Source: DUPU01 sp050952465 (GTDB taxonomy: Bacteria > Bacillota > Dehalobacteriia > Dehalobacteriales > Dehalobacteriaceae). Taken from it: DNA of 64,000 nt. Below, one piece after another: positions 32,707 through 41,710 of the stretch (positions are counted from its first letter, which is position 1; every line of letters begins with the position of its first letter). The position numbers and the translations under genes are program-made. The notes beneath the pieces were generated by a model. That model saw only the letters and a list, made by a program, of their open reading frames with translations, did no database searches and had not been told where the DNA came from. The DNA lies in NCBI GenBank assembly GCA_050952465.1, contig JBMNKZ010000007.1, positions 248,001 through 312,000 on the forward strand, written 5' to 3'.

Positions 32707-34185
32707 TTAAGTACCGCAAAAGGTGCGGTAAGGACAAGCCGACGGAGCTGGGGGCACGGTGTATTCCTCCTGTTCTGGAGAGTGAGCATAAGGCTTAGAC
32801 AGAGCATGCAAAAAACGTTCCATGACGCTAAGGTCTCCTTGGTGCACCGCAGCATCCAAGGCTTCTTCCACCCGGTGGTTCCGAGGGATTAGGGCAGGGT
32901 TGGCACTTTTCATCAACTGCCAGGAGGATTCTCTTGCATCCGTCTGTCGATTAAGCCTTGACTGCCATTGCTCATACCACGGGGTAAATTCCGGGGTGCC
33001 AAATAGCACTGTATCCTCCGTCCGGTCAAATGTTAAAGCCCGAAAGGTATTGGTATAATCCGCCTGATATTTTTCCATCATACTGAGGAGGTCTTCGATC
33101 AAGGATTCATCCTCTTTTTCCTCACTAAATAGACCTATCTTTGCCCGCATACCCTTTAGCCAATGCCCATGGTATAATTTTTTATAATCAGAAATAACAT
33201 CCTCAGCCATTTTAACCGCCTGCTCCTCGTTGTCATGTAAAAGAGGAAGAAGAGTTTCAGCAAACCTGGCTAGATTCCACGCACCAATCAAGGGTTGTTT
33301 CCCATAGGCATAACGACCCCCCTTGTCAATGGAACTGAATACGGTTTTAGGATCATAGGTATCCATGAAGGCGCAAGGACCATAATCAATAGTTTCGCCA
33401 GAGAGAGCCATATTATCTGTGTTCATCACTCCGTGAATAAAGCCCACCAACTGCCACTTGGCAATGAGAGCGGCTTGACGCTTGCTTACTTCTTGGAGGA
33501 GGAAAAGATAGGGGTTCTCACTGCTGGGAGCAGGTATATCCGGGAAATGCCTCTTAAGGGTATAGTCTGCCAAAGCTCTAAGGTCATCAAGAGTACCCCA
33601 GTTAGCCGCATATTGAAAGGTGCCTACCCGGATATGACTGGATGCAACCCGGGTGAGAATAGCACCAGGAAGCATGCTTTCTCGGAGCACTGACTCGCCC
33701 GTGGTCACCACTGCTAAGCTCCGGGTAGTGGGAATACCCAAAGCATGCATGGCTTCGCTGATAATATATTCTCGAAGCATGGGGCCGAGAACCGCCCGTC
33801 CGTCGCCTCCACGAGAATAGGGGGTTCTTCCTGAACCCTTAAGCTGTATATCAAATCGCTCACCCTGGGGAGTAATCTGTTCACCCAAAAGAATTGCCCG
33901 TCCGTCTCCCAGCATGGTAAAATATCCGAATTGATGTCCGGCATAAGCCTGAGCTAAAGGGAAAGCACCTTCAGGTATATAATTCCCGGCAAACATGGCG
34001 ATACTGTCATCTTTTTTTAGCATTTCCTGATTTAATCCCAGATCAGCGGCTAAGGAGGTATTTAAAATGACCAATCTGGGCGCGGGCACAGGAGTCGGAT
34101 TAAGTTGAGAAAAAAATAACTCCGGTAACCGAGCATAGCTATTATCAAAGTTCCATCCTGCATCTATTGCTTTTTTTTCTGTCAT
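32707..34185 (-). CDS. selO: protein adenylyltransferase SelO
   Basis: A 492-residue pseudokinase-fold enzyme, started at MTEKKAIDAGWNFDNSYARL after GAGGGAAGGAG rather than 18 codons upstream. SelO transfers AMP from ATP to Ser/Thr/Tyr of target proteins, tied to redox stress. Family blocks are intact: AYAGHQFGYFTMLGDGRA, QLKGSGRTPYSRGGDGRA, MLREYIISEAMHALGIPTTR, FIHGVMNTDNMALSGETIDY and GPCAFMDTYDP. The C-terminus ends TFCGT, the normal bacterial cysteine form, not selenocysteine. Single gene. Confidence 0.95.
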   Translation of the reverse strand: MTEKKAIDAGWNFDNSYARLPELFFSQLNPTPVPAPRLVILNTSLAADLGLNQEMLKKDDSIAMFAGNYIPEGAFPLAQAYAGHQFGYFTMLGDGRAILLGEQITPQGERFDIQLKGSGRTPYSRGGDGRAVLGPMLREYIISEAMHALGIPTTRSLAVVTTGESVLRESMLPGAILTRVASSHIRVGTFQYAANWGTLDDLRALADYTLKRHFPDIPAPSSENPYLFLLQEVSKRQAALIAKWQLVGFIHGVMNTDNMALSGETIDYGPCAFMDTYDPKTVFSSIDKGGRYAYGKQPLIGAWNLARFAETLLPLLHDNEEQAVKMAEDVISDYKKLYHGHWLKGMRAKIGLFSEEKEDESLIEDLLSMMEKYQADYTNTFRALTFDRTEDTVLFGTPEFTPWYEQWQSRLNRQTDARESSWQLMKSANPALIPRNHRVEEALDAAVHQGDLSVMERFLHALSKPYAHSPEQEEYTVPPAPSACPYRTFCGT

Positions 34186-34206
34186 AGAATCTCCTTCCCT
34201 CATATT

Positions 34207-34231
34207 AAAAGCTCCCGGTTTTACCGAGAGC
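34207..34231 (-). terminator. terminator after the CBS-domain gene
   Basis: The minus strand reads GCTCTCGG-TAAAA-CCGGGAGC followed by TTTT, 21 bases after the stop at 34252. Confidence 0.75.
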
Positions 34232-34251
34232 AAACGCACTTATTAATCGAC

Positions 34252-34674
34252 TTAATGCTGTATTCCCTGAGAAATACCGTATAAAGCGTTTCCCGCTTCA
34301 TCAATATGAATTTCTTCAATGGCCAAATCACCTAAAGCCACAATTCCCATAAGTTTATCATTCTCGACTACCGGCAGCCGTTTTATTTGGTGCTCTGCCA
34401 TGATCTCAGCAGCTTCATGTGCGTCGGTATCCGGAGTGACCAAGATAATATCGGTACTCATTACATCCCTTGCCCTAGTAGAAGTGGGGTTTTTCCCTTC
34501 AGCAATAGCTCTAATAACAATATCCCGGTCGGTGATCAATCCTAATACATTTCTATCCTCTACCACCAGCACAGTTCCAATGTCATTTTCCTTCATTAAT
34601 CTGGCTACATTTTGTATCCCTGTATCTTGTGATACTGTTATCACATCTTCCGTCATAATTTCCCGAACTTTCAT
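34252..34674 (-). CDS. tandem CBS-domain protein
   Basis: A 140-residue protein made of two CBS motifs: MKVREIMTEDVITVSQDTGI with VLGLITDRDIVIRAIAEGKN, then ARDVMSTDIILVTPDTDAHE with LMGIVALGDLA. The ATG at 34674 is preferred because GGAGG lies 8 bases upstream; in-frame ATGs at 34689 and 34737 are alternatives. Stand-alone CBS pairs bind adenosine nucleotides. It lies just beyond the end of the Mrp operon, with separate terminators, so a link to ion transport is only positional. Confidence 0.9.
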   Translation of the reverse strand: MKVREIMTEDVITVSQDTGIQNVARLMKENDIGTVLVVEDRNVLGLITDRDIVIRAIAEGKNPTSTRARDVMSTDIILVTPDTDAHEAAEIMAEHQIKRLPVVENDKLMGIVALGDLAIEEIHIDEAGNALYGISQGIQH

Positions 34675-34807
34675 ATTTTTAGCCTCCATAAATTTAGTTT
34701 CTTTTATCTCCTTTATCTCTTTTAAAAGTGTCTGCATGTTGAGAAAAGCTTATACTGCTAATTTATGGAGTATAGAAGGAAAACTTTAGAATGGAAAATC
34801 ACAATAC

Positions 34808-34840
34808 AAAAAACACAGGAGAATCATTCCCCTGTGTTTT
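34808..34840 (-). terminator. terminator of the mrp operon, overlapping the mrpG stop
   Basis: The minus strand reads ACACAGG...CCTGTGT followed by TTTTTTG. The 5' arm contains the last codons and the TGA of mrpG, so the hairpin can form only as the last ribosome leaves. Confidence 0.8.
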
Positions 34841-35186
34841 TGTGTTCATGTAAAACCTTTTTTAGGTCATCCTGACAGCTTATTTCAGAAAGTTTCACCC
34901 CAGTACGATAAGCGGAACGGCAAATTACATGTGCTCCCACCGGAGCAGTTAGAAATACAAAGAAAATTCCCAATAGCAAACGAATACTAATAAAACTTTC
35001 TACAAAGGCAAAATAAAAGAATGCTCCTGATAAAACACAAAGAACTCCTAATGCAGTACTTTTGGAGGCGGCATGTGATCTGGTATAAACATCAGGAAAA
35101 CGTACTGCCCCGACGGCACTTAAAAAACTTACCACAGCACCGATAATTATGAAACCGGCAGCCAAGATTTCACCTATCACGCTCAT
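34824..35186 (-). CDS. mrpG: Mrp cation/proton antiporter subunit G
   Basis: A 120-residue protein starting MSVIGEILAAGFIIIGAVVS, overlapping the end of mrpF by 17 bases; the frame is open to 35255. Three helices and the family motif AVGAVRFPDVYTRSHAASKS are present. MrpG is the small last subunit of the hetero-oligomeric Na+(K+)/H+ antiporter that uses proton motive force to export sodium at alkaline pH. The operon's terminator overlaps its stop. Confidence 0.92.
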   Translation of the reverse strand: MSVIGEILAAGFIIIGAVVSFLSAVGAVRFPDVYTRSHAASKSTALGVLCVLSGAFFYFAFVESFISIRLLLGIFFVFLTAPVGAHVICRSAYRTGVKLSEISCQDDLKKVLHEHKNTGE

Positions 35187-35457
35187 ATTCAACCAACGCA
35201 CCTCTCTCAATGAACTTAGAAAAAGCAACCGTACCAATAAAAGATAAAATACCAAACAAAAGGATTACCTCAAAAAAGGCTCGGGTTTCTAATAAAAGAG
35301 ACAAGATGGCCATGATCCCGATCAGGTTAATCCCAATAGCATCCATCACAACGATCCGGTCCGGGGCTGAGGGACCCTTAATCACCCTGTAGAGGTAAAT
35401 AACAGTAGACATGGAAACTAAAAATAGTGAAATCATTAAGATCATTTTAAACATCAC
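35170..35457 (-). CDS. mrpF: Mrp cation/proton antiporter subunit F
   Basis: A 95-residue, three-helix subunit. YRVIKGPSAPDRIVVMDAIG is the hallmark MrpF loop, with GINLIGIMAILSLLLETRAF following. Its start overlaps mrpE's end by 11 bases and its end overlaps mrpG, as expected for coupled translation of a fixed-ratio complex. Confidence 0.93.
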   Translation of the reverse strand: MMFKMILMISLFLVSMSTVIYLYRVIKGPSAPDRIVVMDAIGINLIGIMAILSLLLETRAFFEVILLFGILSFIGTVAFSKFIERGALVEYERDR

Positions 35458-35923
35458 GAGTTACCCCCATAATCGCTTTTTCAAAGGCATGCATTGCATT
35501 CATCACCTTTGCATCAGGTATATTCATGGCATGAACATAAAGAAATTTTCCTTCCGGTGAAACTTCCATCACAACAGAACCTGGCGTTAGGGTAATGAGC
35601 AGTGACAAAACCGTTATTTCCCAATCGCTTTCCAGCTTTGTTTCTAATGAAAAAATACCGGGCCTAAAAGTTAATCGAGGGCTAATGACCTGCCGAAGCA
35701 CATAAATACTGGATAGGATTAACTCTCTGATAAATATCAGGATTAGCTTAACCATAGCCCAGAGCTTTTTAAGATAAAAAGGGGTGGGGAAAAAACGCCT
35801 CATCATGAAAATCAGTATAAATCCAATCAGATAGCCCGTTAAAAAGGTCAAGCTGCTCCATGCATCATTGAGCAACATCCATAAAAAAGCGATAAAGATA
35901 TTTAATAAAAGCTGGCTGGACAA
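35447..35923 (-). CDS. mrpE: Mrp cation/proton antiporter subunit E
   Basis: A 158-residue membrane protein with two or three N-terminal helices (LLNIFIAFLWMLLND, LTGYLIGFILIFMMRRFFPT) and a cytoplasmic tail with TLTPGSVVMEVSPEGKFLYV and A-M-N-I-P-D-A, typical of MrpE. It abuts mrpD directly (stop at 35924). Confidence 0.92.
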   Translation of the reverse strand: MSSQLLLNIFIAFLWMLLNDAWSSLTFLTGYLIGFILIFMMRRFFPTPFYLKKLWAMVKLILIFIRELILSSIYVLRQVISPRLTFRPGIFSLETKLESDWEITVLSLLITLTPGSVVMEVSPEGKFLYVHAMNIPDAKVMNAMHAFEKAIMGVTRDV

Positions 35924-37432
35924 TTAAACCACCTCACGTAAAACAGCTTCAATATAAAAATCGGGATTCATCATGCTCTTTGCCGCCTGTTCTATAAATG
36001 GATAGAAAGTCTCTGCTCCAACTCCCCAAAAAATACCCACAGCAGTCAATAGTACACAGGGAAGGAGCAAGCCCCTGGTATTCCCCTTTTCCATTTCCTG
36101 GCTAAGGTTTGTTTCTCCCCAAAAACCGTTAATAAAAACCTTCATTAGGGAATAGATAACCATTAAACTCGACAATAAACCAATTGCGGCCAGTAAGTAG
36201 TATCCGGCACCCTCCGTCCCCATTGCTAACCCCTCTTTAATTATCAAAACTTTGCCTACAAATCCACTCAATGGGGGAACTCCGGCTAAGGAGAAAGCAG
36301 TAATAAAAAACATCCAGCCAAGTAAAGGGTGATTACGGATCAATCCGCTCATATCCTTTAATTTGCTTGTTCCCACAATGCTAATCATAGTTCCGCCTAG
36401 GAGAAATAAAAGTGCTTTCATCACAATATCATGAATTAAATAGTAAATGGCACCTATTATAGCCCCAGAGGTAAAAACCGCTAGGCCCGAAACAATAAAG
36501 CCCACAGAGATAATAACATTATAAGCCACTATATTACGAATGTCCCAATAAGCAACTGCGCCAAATCCCCCTAAAATCATGGTAAGGGCTGCCATTACAC
36601 CCAGCAGCGTATGGGTAATCTCAGGCTGATGGTAAAAAACCAGGGTAAACATTCTAAAAAGTGCATAAATACCGACCTTCGTCAACAGAGCTCCAAAAAT
36701 CGCCGCAATGGCTGTTGGGGGAGCACTATAAGATCCCGGAAGCCAGAAGAAAAGAAAAAGGGCAGCCTTTAAGCTAAAGACGATTAAAAAAAGTATGGCT
36801 ACCGTAGTCATAAAACCGGTCTGTCCTGCTTCTGCAACGCGGACGGAAATATGGGCCATATTCAAGGTACCGACGGCCGCATATAAATAAGCTATTGCTA
36901 AGAGAAATAGGGTTGATGAAATGCTATTGATCACAGTATATTTAATCGTTTCCCGGAATTGAACTTTTGTTCCCCCAAGAGAAAGCAGCACATAAGACGA
37001 AAGAAGCATCACTTCAAAACAAACAAAAAGATTAAACAAGTCACCTGTCAAAAATGAACCGTTGATTCCTGTAATTAGAAAGTGGAACAAAGGATAAAAA
37101 TAAAATTGCTCTCGTTTCTCTCCAATGGATTTAAAGGCATATAAAATGCAAACAAGCCCAACAAAACTAGTCGTCAAGAGAAGCAGTGCCGAAAGCATAT
37201 CCACAACCAGAACAATGCCAAAGGGAGCCTGCCACCCTCCCAGTTCCAAAATTTGAATTCCTGCCCTAGACACCTGCTGCATAAGATAAAAAGAAACAAC
37301 GCCGGTTAAAGTAAGGGAAAAAAAACTAAACCCTCTCTGAAACAAAGTGTTTTTTCGAAAAATTGCCAGGATGAGTCCGGTCAACAACGGTATGAGTAAA
37401 GGAAAAATAACAAGATTATTCATCATTAGCAC
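35924..37432 (-). CDS. mrpD: Mrp cation/proton antiporter subunit D
   Basis: A 502-residue, 14-helix protein homologous to complex I NuoM/NuoN. The proton-channel regions are visible around LVVDMLSALLLLTTSFVGLV, FVCFEVMLLSSYVLLSLGG (glutamate of TM5), LKAALFLFFWLPGSYSAPPT (key lysine) and LIHDIVMKALLFLLGGTMIS (TM12 lysine). It overlaps mrpC by 17 bases. Confidence 0.95.
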   Translation of the reverse strand: MLMMNNLVIFPLLIPLLTGLILAIFRKNTLFQRGFSFFSLTLTGVVSFYLMQQVSRAGIQILELGGWQAPFGIVLVVDMLSALLLLTTSFVGLVCILYAFKSIGEKREQFYFYPLFHFLITGINGSFLTGDLFNLFVCFEVMLLSSYVLLSLGGTKVQFRETIKYTVINSISSTLFLLAIAYLYAAVGTLNMAHISVRVAEAGQTGFMTTVAILFLIVFSLKAALFLFFWLPGSYSAPPTAIAAIFGALLTKVGIYALFRMFTLVFYHQPEITHTLLGVMAALTMILGGFGAVAYWDIRNIVAYNVIISVGFIVSGLAVFTSGAIIGAIYYLIHDIVMKALLFLLGGTMISIVGTSKLKDMSGLIRNHPLLGWMFFITAFSLAGVPPLSGFVGKVLIIKEGLAMGTEGAGYYLLAAIGLLSSLMVIYSLMKVFINGFWGETNLSQEMEKGNTRGLLLPCVLLTAVGIFWGVGAETFYPFIEQAAKSMMNPDFYIEAVLREVV

Positions 37433-37754
37433 CTCTCAATTGGTCCATGTTTTCTGTGCCTAATGTTCTATAAGTCCGGTAAGCCAGTACCAATAAAAAA
37501 GCAGTTAAGGCAAAATTAATCACAATTGCTGTTAAGATTAGTGCTTGGGGAAGAGGATCCGTATAGGAAACAGACTTTCCGCCTAATAAAGGGGGACCGC
37601 CTGTTTTGAGTCCACCGATGGTAATTATCAAAAGATTCGCACCATGGGATATTACAGAGGCTCCCAGAATAATCCTAATAAGGCTTTTGGCAAGCATCAG
37701 GTAGACACCAATGCTAAATAAAATACCGATAATGATGGCCATTAACGTTTCCAT
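37416..37754 (-). CDS. mrpC: Mrp cation/proton antiporter subunit C
   Basis: A 112-residue, three-helix NuoK homologue: GIYMLAKSLIR-like N-terminal segment (GVYLMLAKSLIRIILGASVI), SHGANLLIITIGGLKTGGPP and the LPQALILTAIVINFALTAFL block. It overlaps both neighbours slightly. Confidence 0.95.
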   Translation of the reverse strand: METLMAIIIGILFSIGVYLMLAKSLIRIILGASVISHGANLLIITIGGLKTGGPPLLGGKSVSYTDPLPQALILTAIVINFALTAFLLVLAYRTYRTLGTENMDQLRGANDE

Positions 37755-38197
37755 ATGCAGATATCCTCACTTATGGTATAAATAATTGATAGAGCGGTGC
37801 CCAAAACCGCTAACGCTACCCCCACATCAAAAATAACTGCCGTCGCAAGCTCTGTTCTCCCGAAAATAGGAAGATTGACCACTCCAAAGGTATGGCTTAA
37901 AAAGGGGCTACCGAATATAAAGGATCCCATTCCTGTTGAAACTGCAAGCAAAACACCTATCATCGCCAGAACTTTAAAATCTATGGGAAAAACCTCCCGT
38001 ATAGTTTTAAGATCATAAGCCAGTAATAGCAGGGTAATGGACGAAGCAACCATTAACCCGCCGACAAATCCTCCTCCGGGATTATGGTGTCCCGCTAAAA
38101 AAAGGAATACGGCAAAGGTTAATATCACAAAAGCAGCAACCTTTGTCACAGTTTGCAAAATCACATCATTTATCCTCATTATGCTCCCCTCCTGCAA
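37742..38197 (-). CDS. mrpB: Mrp cation/proton antiporter subunit B
   Basis: A 151-residue, four-helix protein with the MrpB signature FLAGHHNPGGGFVGGLMVAS and a later FGVVNLPIFGRTELATAVIF block. The frame starts at 38197; MRINDVILQTVTKVAAFVIL six residues in is the likelier translation start. It overlaps the end of mrpA by 32 bases at most. Confidence 0.93.
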   Translation of the reverse strand: MQEGSIMRINDVILQTVTKVAAFVILTFAVFLFLAGHHNPGGGFVGGLMVASSITLLLLAYDLKTIREVFPIDFKVLAMIGVLLAVSTGMGSFIFGSPFLSHTFGVVNLPIFGRTELATAVIFDVGVALAVLGTALSIIYTISEDICIWKR

Positions 38198-40568
38198 GAC
38201 ATAGTTTAATCAATGTATAGACACCCAATCCGCCAACACAGAAAACAAGGATCTCCAGCATCGTATCAAAACCCCGAAAATCTACAAGAATGGCATTAAC
38301 AATATTTCTTGCTCCTGCTAATTCATAGGAATTTTCAAAAAACCAGGAGATGGGTTCAAATAAACGATTACCTTGAGAAGATATGGTCATGGCTGTCACC
38401 ATCAAGCCCACACCAAGGGCTACTATCAGATTGGTTAATTTAAAACCTATTTTCCCCATCTCTTTTGTAAGACCAGGCAGAAAGTAAAAATACAGTAAAA
38501 ATAAGACGGTGGTTACGGTTTCCACAACCAGTTGAGTCAAAGCTAGATCCGGTGCTCGAAAAACCACAAAAAACATAGCCACCAGATAACCCATGACCCC
38601 GAGACTAATCACGGCCACCAGCTTGGTGTGGCTAAATAAAACCTTCATAGCAGCCCCCACCATCACCAGGGCTAAGATAGCCTCATAGATGCTGATGGGA
38701 TTATTGGCCGCCGGATTAAACTGAAAGCCTTTTAACAACAGCATTACTCCAGAAGGTACCAAGACAAAGAAAGCAAAAATATAAAATAGATAGTCCCGAA
38801 TAAATCCGGTCATATACCCAAGAGTAATCCGTTTAAAAGCCTTTTCTGTTTTTACCAGCAGTTGATCATAAATGTAGTTCAATGTAAAACCCAGGGGAAG
38901 GCGGCCATAGATCCCTGACCACTTTTCAAAACTAACAAACAAGAAAGTGCCAAGTATTATAACCCCAATAGTCATCATTAATTCAGGCGTCCAGCCATGC
39001 CAGGCCTTAATGGGGCCAATCCCCAAGCCTGACTCTCCAAAGTCAGGCAAAACTGATGCCACCGCCGGCAAAAGTAGATACTCCGCCAGAACATTGGGAA
39101 AAAAGAAAAATAGGATTACCAAAGACGCCAATACTATAGGTGGAAAGAGCATGCCCCATGAAGCTTTGTGAGTTTTTCTCTCCAGTTTTTGGGGTTGGTA
39201 ATTTCCCATAAATGATTTAAAAACAAAGATCATACAGTAAACAAATGTAAAAATACTGGCGACCCAGGCTACAACAGGAAACAGTATTCCCCATGTTTCC
39301 ATACGAAAAATATCCAGATGAGAGGCATTAAGCACTCCAGCAAAAAACAACTCCTTGCTAAGAAAACCGTTAAAAGGGGGAATTCCAGCCATGGAAAAAC
39401 TTCCGATCACAGCCAAGGTAAAGGTAACTGGCATCAGACTCATCAGTCCGCCCAGTTTTCGGATATCACGAGTGCCGGTTTCCCTGTCAATAATACCCAC
39501 CACCATAAATAAACATCCTTTAAAAGTGGAATGGTTAATCAGATGGAATACAGCTGCTAGAATCGCGGTGATATACAGGGCTGCTTCTCCTCCCGGCCCA
39601 TAATACATGGCTGCCGAGCCCAAACCCAGTAGGCACACAATCATGCCTAATTGACTAACGGTGGAAAAAGCCAGCATCGCTTTTAGATCCACTTGTTTAA
39701 CAGCGGAAAATGAACCCCAGAATAAGGTAATAAGCCCCACAACGGAAACGATCCAAAACCAGGCCATACTTCCGCCATAAATGGGGGTAAAACGGGCAAT
39801 CAAATAAATTCCCGCCTTAACCATTGTTGCCGAATGAAGATAGGCACTAATTGGTGTGGGTGCCTCCATGGCATCAGGCAGCCAGATATGAAAGGGAAAC
39901 TGGGCTGACTTGGTAAAAGCCCCCAACAGTATAAACACCATTGACGGTAAAAACAGGGGATGGTTTTTTATTTTACCTGTCTCCAGAATCATTTCACGAA
40001 TGCTGAAGGTATCCGCAATATTTCCGAGAAGAAGAAAACCTGCAAACATGGCAAACCCGCCAAATATGGTAATCAATAATGCCTTTTGCGCACCATAACG
40101 AGAACCCTTTCTTTGGTACCAGAAAGCTATTAATAAAAAGGAAGAGATACTTGTTAGTTCCCAGAACAAGTACAAAACAAGGATGTTGTCCGAAAAAACA
40201 ACTCCCAGCATGGCACCCATAAACAATAATAAATATATATAAAAATTAGCTAATGCTTCACGTTCTTTGGACATATAATAGATAGAATAGAGAATAACTA
40301 GCGCACCTACGCCCAAGATGATCAGCCCGAAAATCAAAGCCAGGCCGTCTACATAAATGGTGTAGTTTATGCCCAAGGAAGGAATCCACGGAATAGAATG
40401 GTCAAAAGTGTTCTCTTTTGCCACAAAAGAAATGTGCTTAAAAAGATATAAAAACAACACGGTGGGTATAGGTAAAATAAACCACCCGGTATGAAGCCGG
40501 GGGACATGCTTATAAATAAAAGGAACAATTACTGCATATAATAATGGAGTAAAAATGATCAAATACAA
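38166..40568 (-). CDS. mrpA: Mrp cation/proton antiporter subunit A
   Basis: An 800-residue polytopic subunit, full length for MrpA. The N-terminal two thirds are NuoL-like, with YVDGLALIFGLIILGVGALV, FWELTSISSFLLIAFWYQRK (glutamate), FTKSAQFPFHIWLPDAMEAP (lysine) and HLINHSTFKGCLFMVVGIID. The C-terminal third (FFVVFRAPDLALTQLVVETV, GNRLFEPISWFFENSYELAG) is the MbhD/MbhE-like part unique to MrpA. It starts with TTG 12 bases after GGAGG. First gene of mrpABCDEFG. A c-di-AMP riboswitch on the same strand lies about 950 bases upstream with only an antisense-oriented gene between. Confidence 0.95.
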   Translation of the reverse strand: MYLIIFTPLLYAVIVPFIYKHVPRLHTGWFILPIPTVLFLYLFKHISFVAKENTFDHSIPWIPSLGINYTIYVDGLALIFGLIILGVGALVILYSIYYMSKEREALANFYIYLLLFMGAMLGVVFSDNILVLYLFWELTSISSFLLIAFWYQRKGSRYGAQKALLITIFGGFAMFAGFLLLGNIADTFSIREMILETGKIKNHPLFLPSMVFILLGAFTKSAQFPFHIWLPDAMEAPTPISAYLHSATMVKAGIYLIARFTPIYGGSMAWFWIVSVVGLITLFWGSFSAVKQVDLKAMLAFSTVSQLGMIVCLLGLGSAAMYYGPGGEAALYITAILAAVFHLINHSTFKGCLFMVVGIIDRETGTRDIRKLGGLMSLMPVTFTLAVIGSFSMAGIPPFNGFLSKELFFAGVLNASHLDIFRMETWGILFPVVAWVASIFTFVYCMIFVFKSFMGNYQPQKLERKTHKASWGMLFPPIVLASLVILFFFFPNVLAEYLLLPAVASVLPDFGESGLGIGPIKAWHGWTPELMMTIGVIILGTFLFVSFEKWSGIYGRLPLGFTLNYIYDQLLVKTEKAFKRITLGYMTGFIRDYLFYIFAFFVLVPSGVMLLLKGFQFNPAANNPISIYEAILALVMVGAAMKVLFSHTKLVAVISLGVMGYLVAMFFVVFRAPDLALTQLVVETVTTVLFLLYFYFLPGLTKEMGKIGFKLTNLIVALGVGLMVTAMTISSQGNRLFEPISWFFENSYELAGARNIVNAILVDFRGFDTMLEILVFCVGGLGVYTLIKLCLAGGEHNEDK

Positions 40569-40650
40569 AACAAAATACAGCCTCCTTCTTAATCTAACCA
40601 GCCTTATTTAAACCAGCTTTGATTATTCTTATTTTTAAAGCTTATTTCAA

Positions 40651-40679
40651 TTGAAAATTGATCTTGAATATTATATGAT
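40651..40679 (+). promoter_or_regulatory. promoter of the USP/KdpD-like gene
   Basis: TTGAAA at 40651-40656 and TATGAT at 40674-40679 with a 17-base spacer, about 70 bases before the start. Confidence 0.55.
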
Positions 40680-40751
40680 ATAAAGCCAAGAGAACAATAA
40701 TTGCTAGTTCCCTAAAAACTTGAGCAATATCCAAATTTCTGGAGGTACTTT

Positions 40752-41450
40752 ATGAAAAACATTAAAACACATATGGATGAAAGTATTCTTGTTTGTGTAT
40801 ATTATGGCCCTAATGGTGAACGTTTGATTCATAGAGGATGTAGGCTTGCCAGTATGCTGGACTGTCCCCTTTATATACTAACAATTGATCCGCTGCCCCT
40901 GGAAGAATTTGATGCCGAGAAAACTGATTATATTGCTAGGTGGAAGCAGCTTGCCAAAGAACATAATGCAGAAGAATACATTATTAGAGATAATGAAAAA
41001 CGTCCCGTACCAAAGGTTATTGCCGAGGTAGCCCGAGAAAAGAATATTACACAGATTATAATCGGCCAAACCGCCCAAAGCCGCTGGCAGGAAATTACCA
41101 AAGGATCTATCATCAATATTATATTGCGGGAAATTCCCTTTATTGACCTGCACATTGTTTCTGTAGCACGACATTTAGAAGGCAAAGAGGGTTACTTTGA
41201 AAAGGGAATACGTGCCTATTTAGTTAAAGAAGGAGACGCTTATCGCTTAAGCTTCAATTATAACAAAGATGTTGTCCATAAAGGCATTTTTTTCAAAGAA
41301 ACAGGTACAGATTTTAACAATGGTGTTTTCAGGTTTATGAATAATCAAGAAACTATGCAGGTTCACATAACTAACGACTATGTTACAGAACTAAAAAATG
41401 TTCACATTACAGGACCCGGGTCTGAATCTGAAACATGGGAGAAAAAGTAA
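40752..41450 (+). CDS. KdpD-like universal stress protein domain protein
   Basis: A 232-residue soluble protein. Residues of about 10-145 form a USP/Rossmann nucleotide-binding domain like the one in KdpD sensor kinases: ILVCVYYGPNGERLIHRGCR, then IIIGQTAQSRWQEITKGSII with the KdpD-type G-x-x-x-x-x-W ending and LREIPFIDLHIVS. The C-terminal 85 residues (GYFEKGIRAYLVKEGDAYRL onward) are unrecognised. In KdpD and free-standing relatives this domain binds c-di-AMP in some Firmicutes; whether this one does is inference, but a c-di-AMP riboswitch lies about 120 bases past its stop in antisense orientation. It is divergent from the mrp operon. Confidence 0.75.
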   Translation: MKNIKTHMDESILVCVYYGPNGERLIHRGCRLASMLDCPLYILTIDPLPLEEFDAEKTDYIARWKQLAKEHNAEEYIIRDNEKRPVPKVIAEVAREKNITQIIIGQTAQSRWQEITKGSIINIILREIPFIDLHIVSVARHLEGKEGYFEKGIRAYLVKEGDAYRLSFNYNKDVVHKGIFFKETGTDFNNGVFRFMNNQETMQVHITNDYVTELKNVHITGPGSESETWEKK

Positions 41451-41460
41451 CGTGTAAATA

Positions 41461-41491
41461 GAGTTTCTAATCGTCAGACGGTTAGAAACTC
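41461..41491 (+). terminator. stem-loop after the USP gene
   Basis: GAGTTTCTAA...TTAGAAACTC, a perfect 10-base stem with an inner CGT/ACG pair, 11 bases after the stop. The T-run is weak. Confidence 0.55.
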
Positions 41492-41527
41492 GTTATTGAG
41501 GAATTTTTAGTTATTGGATAAATAATA

Positions 41528-41571
41528 AAGCCACAAAACTGTCATGTTCTTAAACATAACGCTTGTGGCTT
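41528..41571 (-). terminator. expression-platform hairpin of the c-di-AMP riboswitch
   Basis: On the minus strand AAGCCACAA and TTGTGGCTT pair, with an inner ATGTT/AACAT stem, followed by TTATTATTTA. It begins where the aptamer's closing stem ends, as expected of a terminator controlled by ligand binding. Confidence 0.65.
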
Positions 41572-41677
41572 AATGCTTACGAGGTTAGCTGACGGGTTAG
41601 GAGTAGCCATCCCTTCTAAAAATAGATTCACCCCAATATTTGGTTCCCCCGCTCCATTGGAATTGAATTCAGCATCT
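41572..41677 (-). ncRNA. cyclic di-AMP riboswitch (ydaO/yuaA type)
   Basis: The minus-strand sequence contains the conserved ydaO blocks in order: GATGCTGAATTC, GGAGCGGGGGAACCAA, TTGGGGTGAATC, AGAAGGGATGGCTACTCC, and AACCCGTCAGCTAACCTCGT followed by AAGC. The 5' GATGCT and 3' AGCATT can form P1. These motifs define the aptamer that binds two c-di-AMP molecules and usually turns genes off. The transcript would run leftward from about 41705, through the terminator at 41528-41571, then antisense to the USP gene toward mrpA. Confidence 0.9.
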
Positions 41678-41710
41678 ATGTAATTATTATTTACTAAAGT
41701 ACTAATGTTT

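Noticed and set aside
32707..34185. SelO as a second selenoprotein
   Set aside because: The C-terminus reads TFCGT with an ordinary cysteine codon and stop; no in-frame TGA precedes it.
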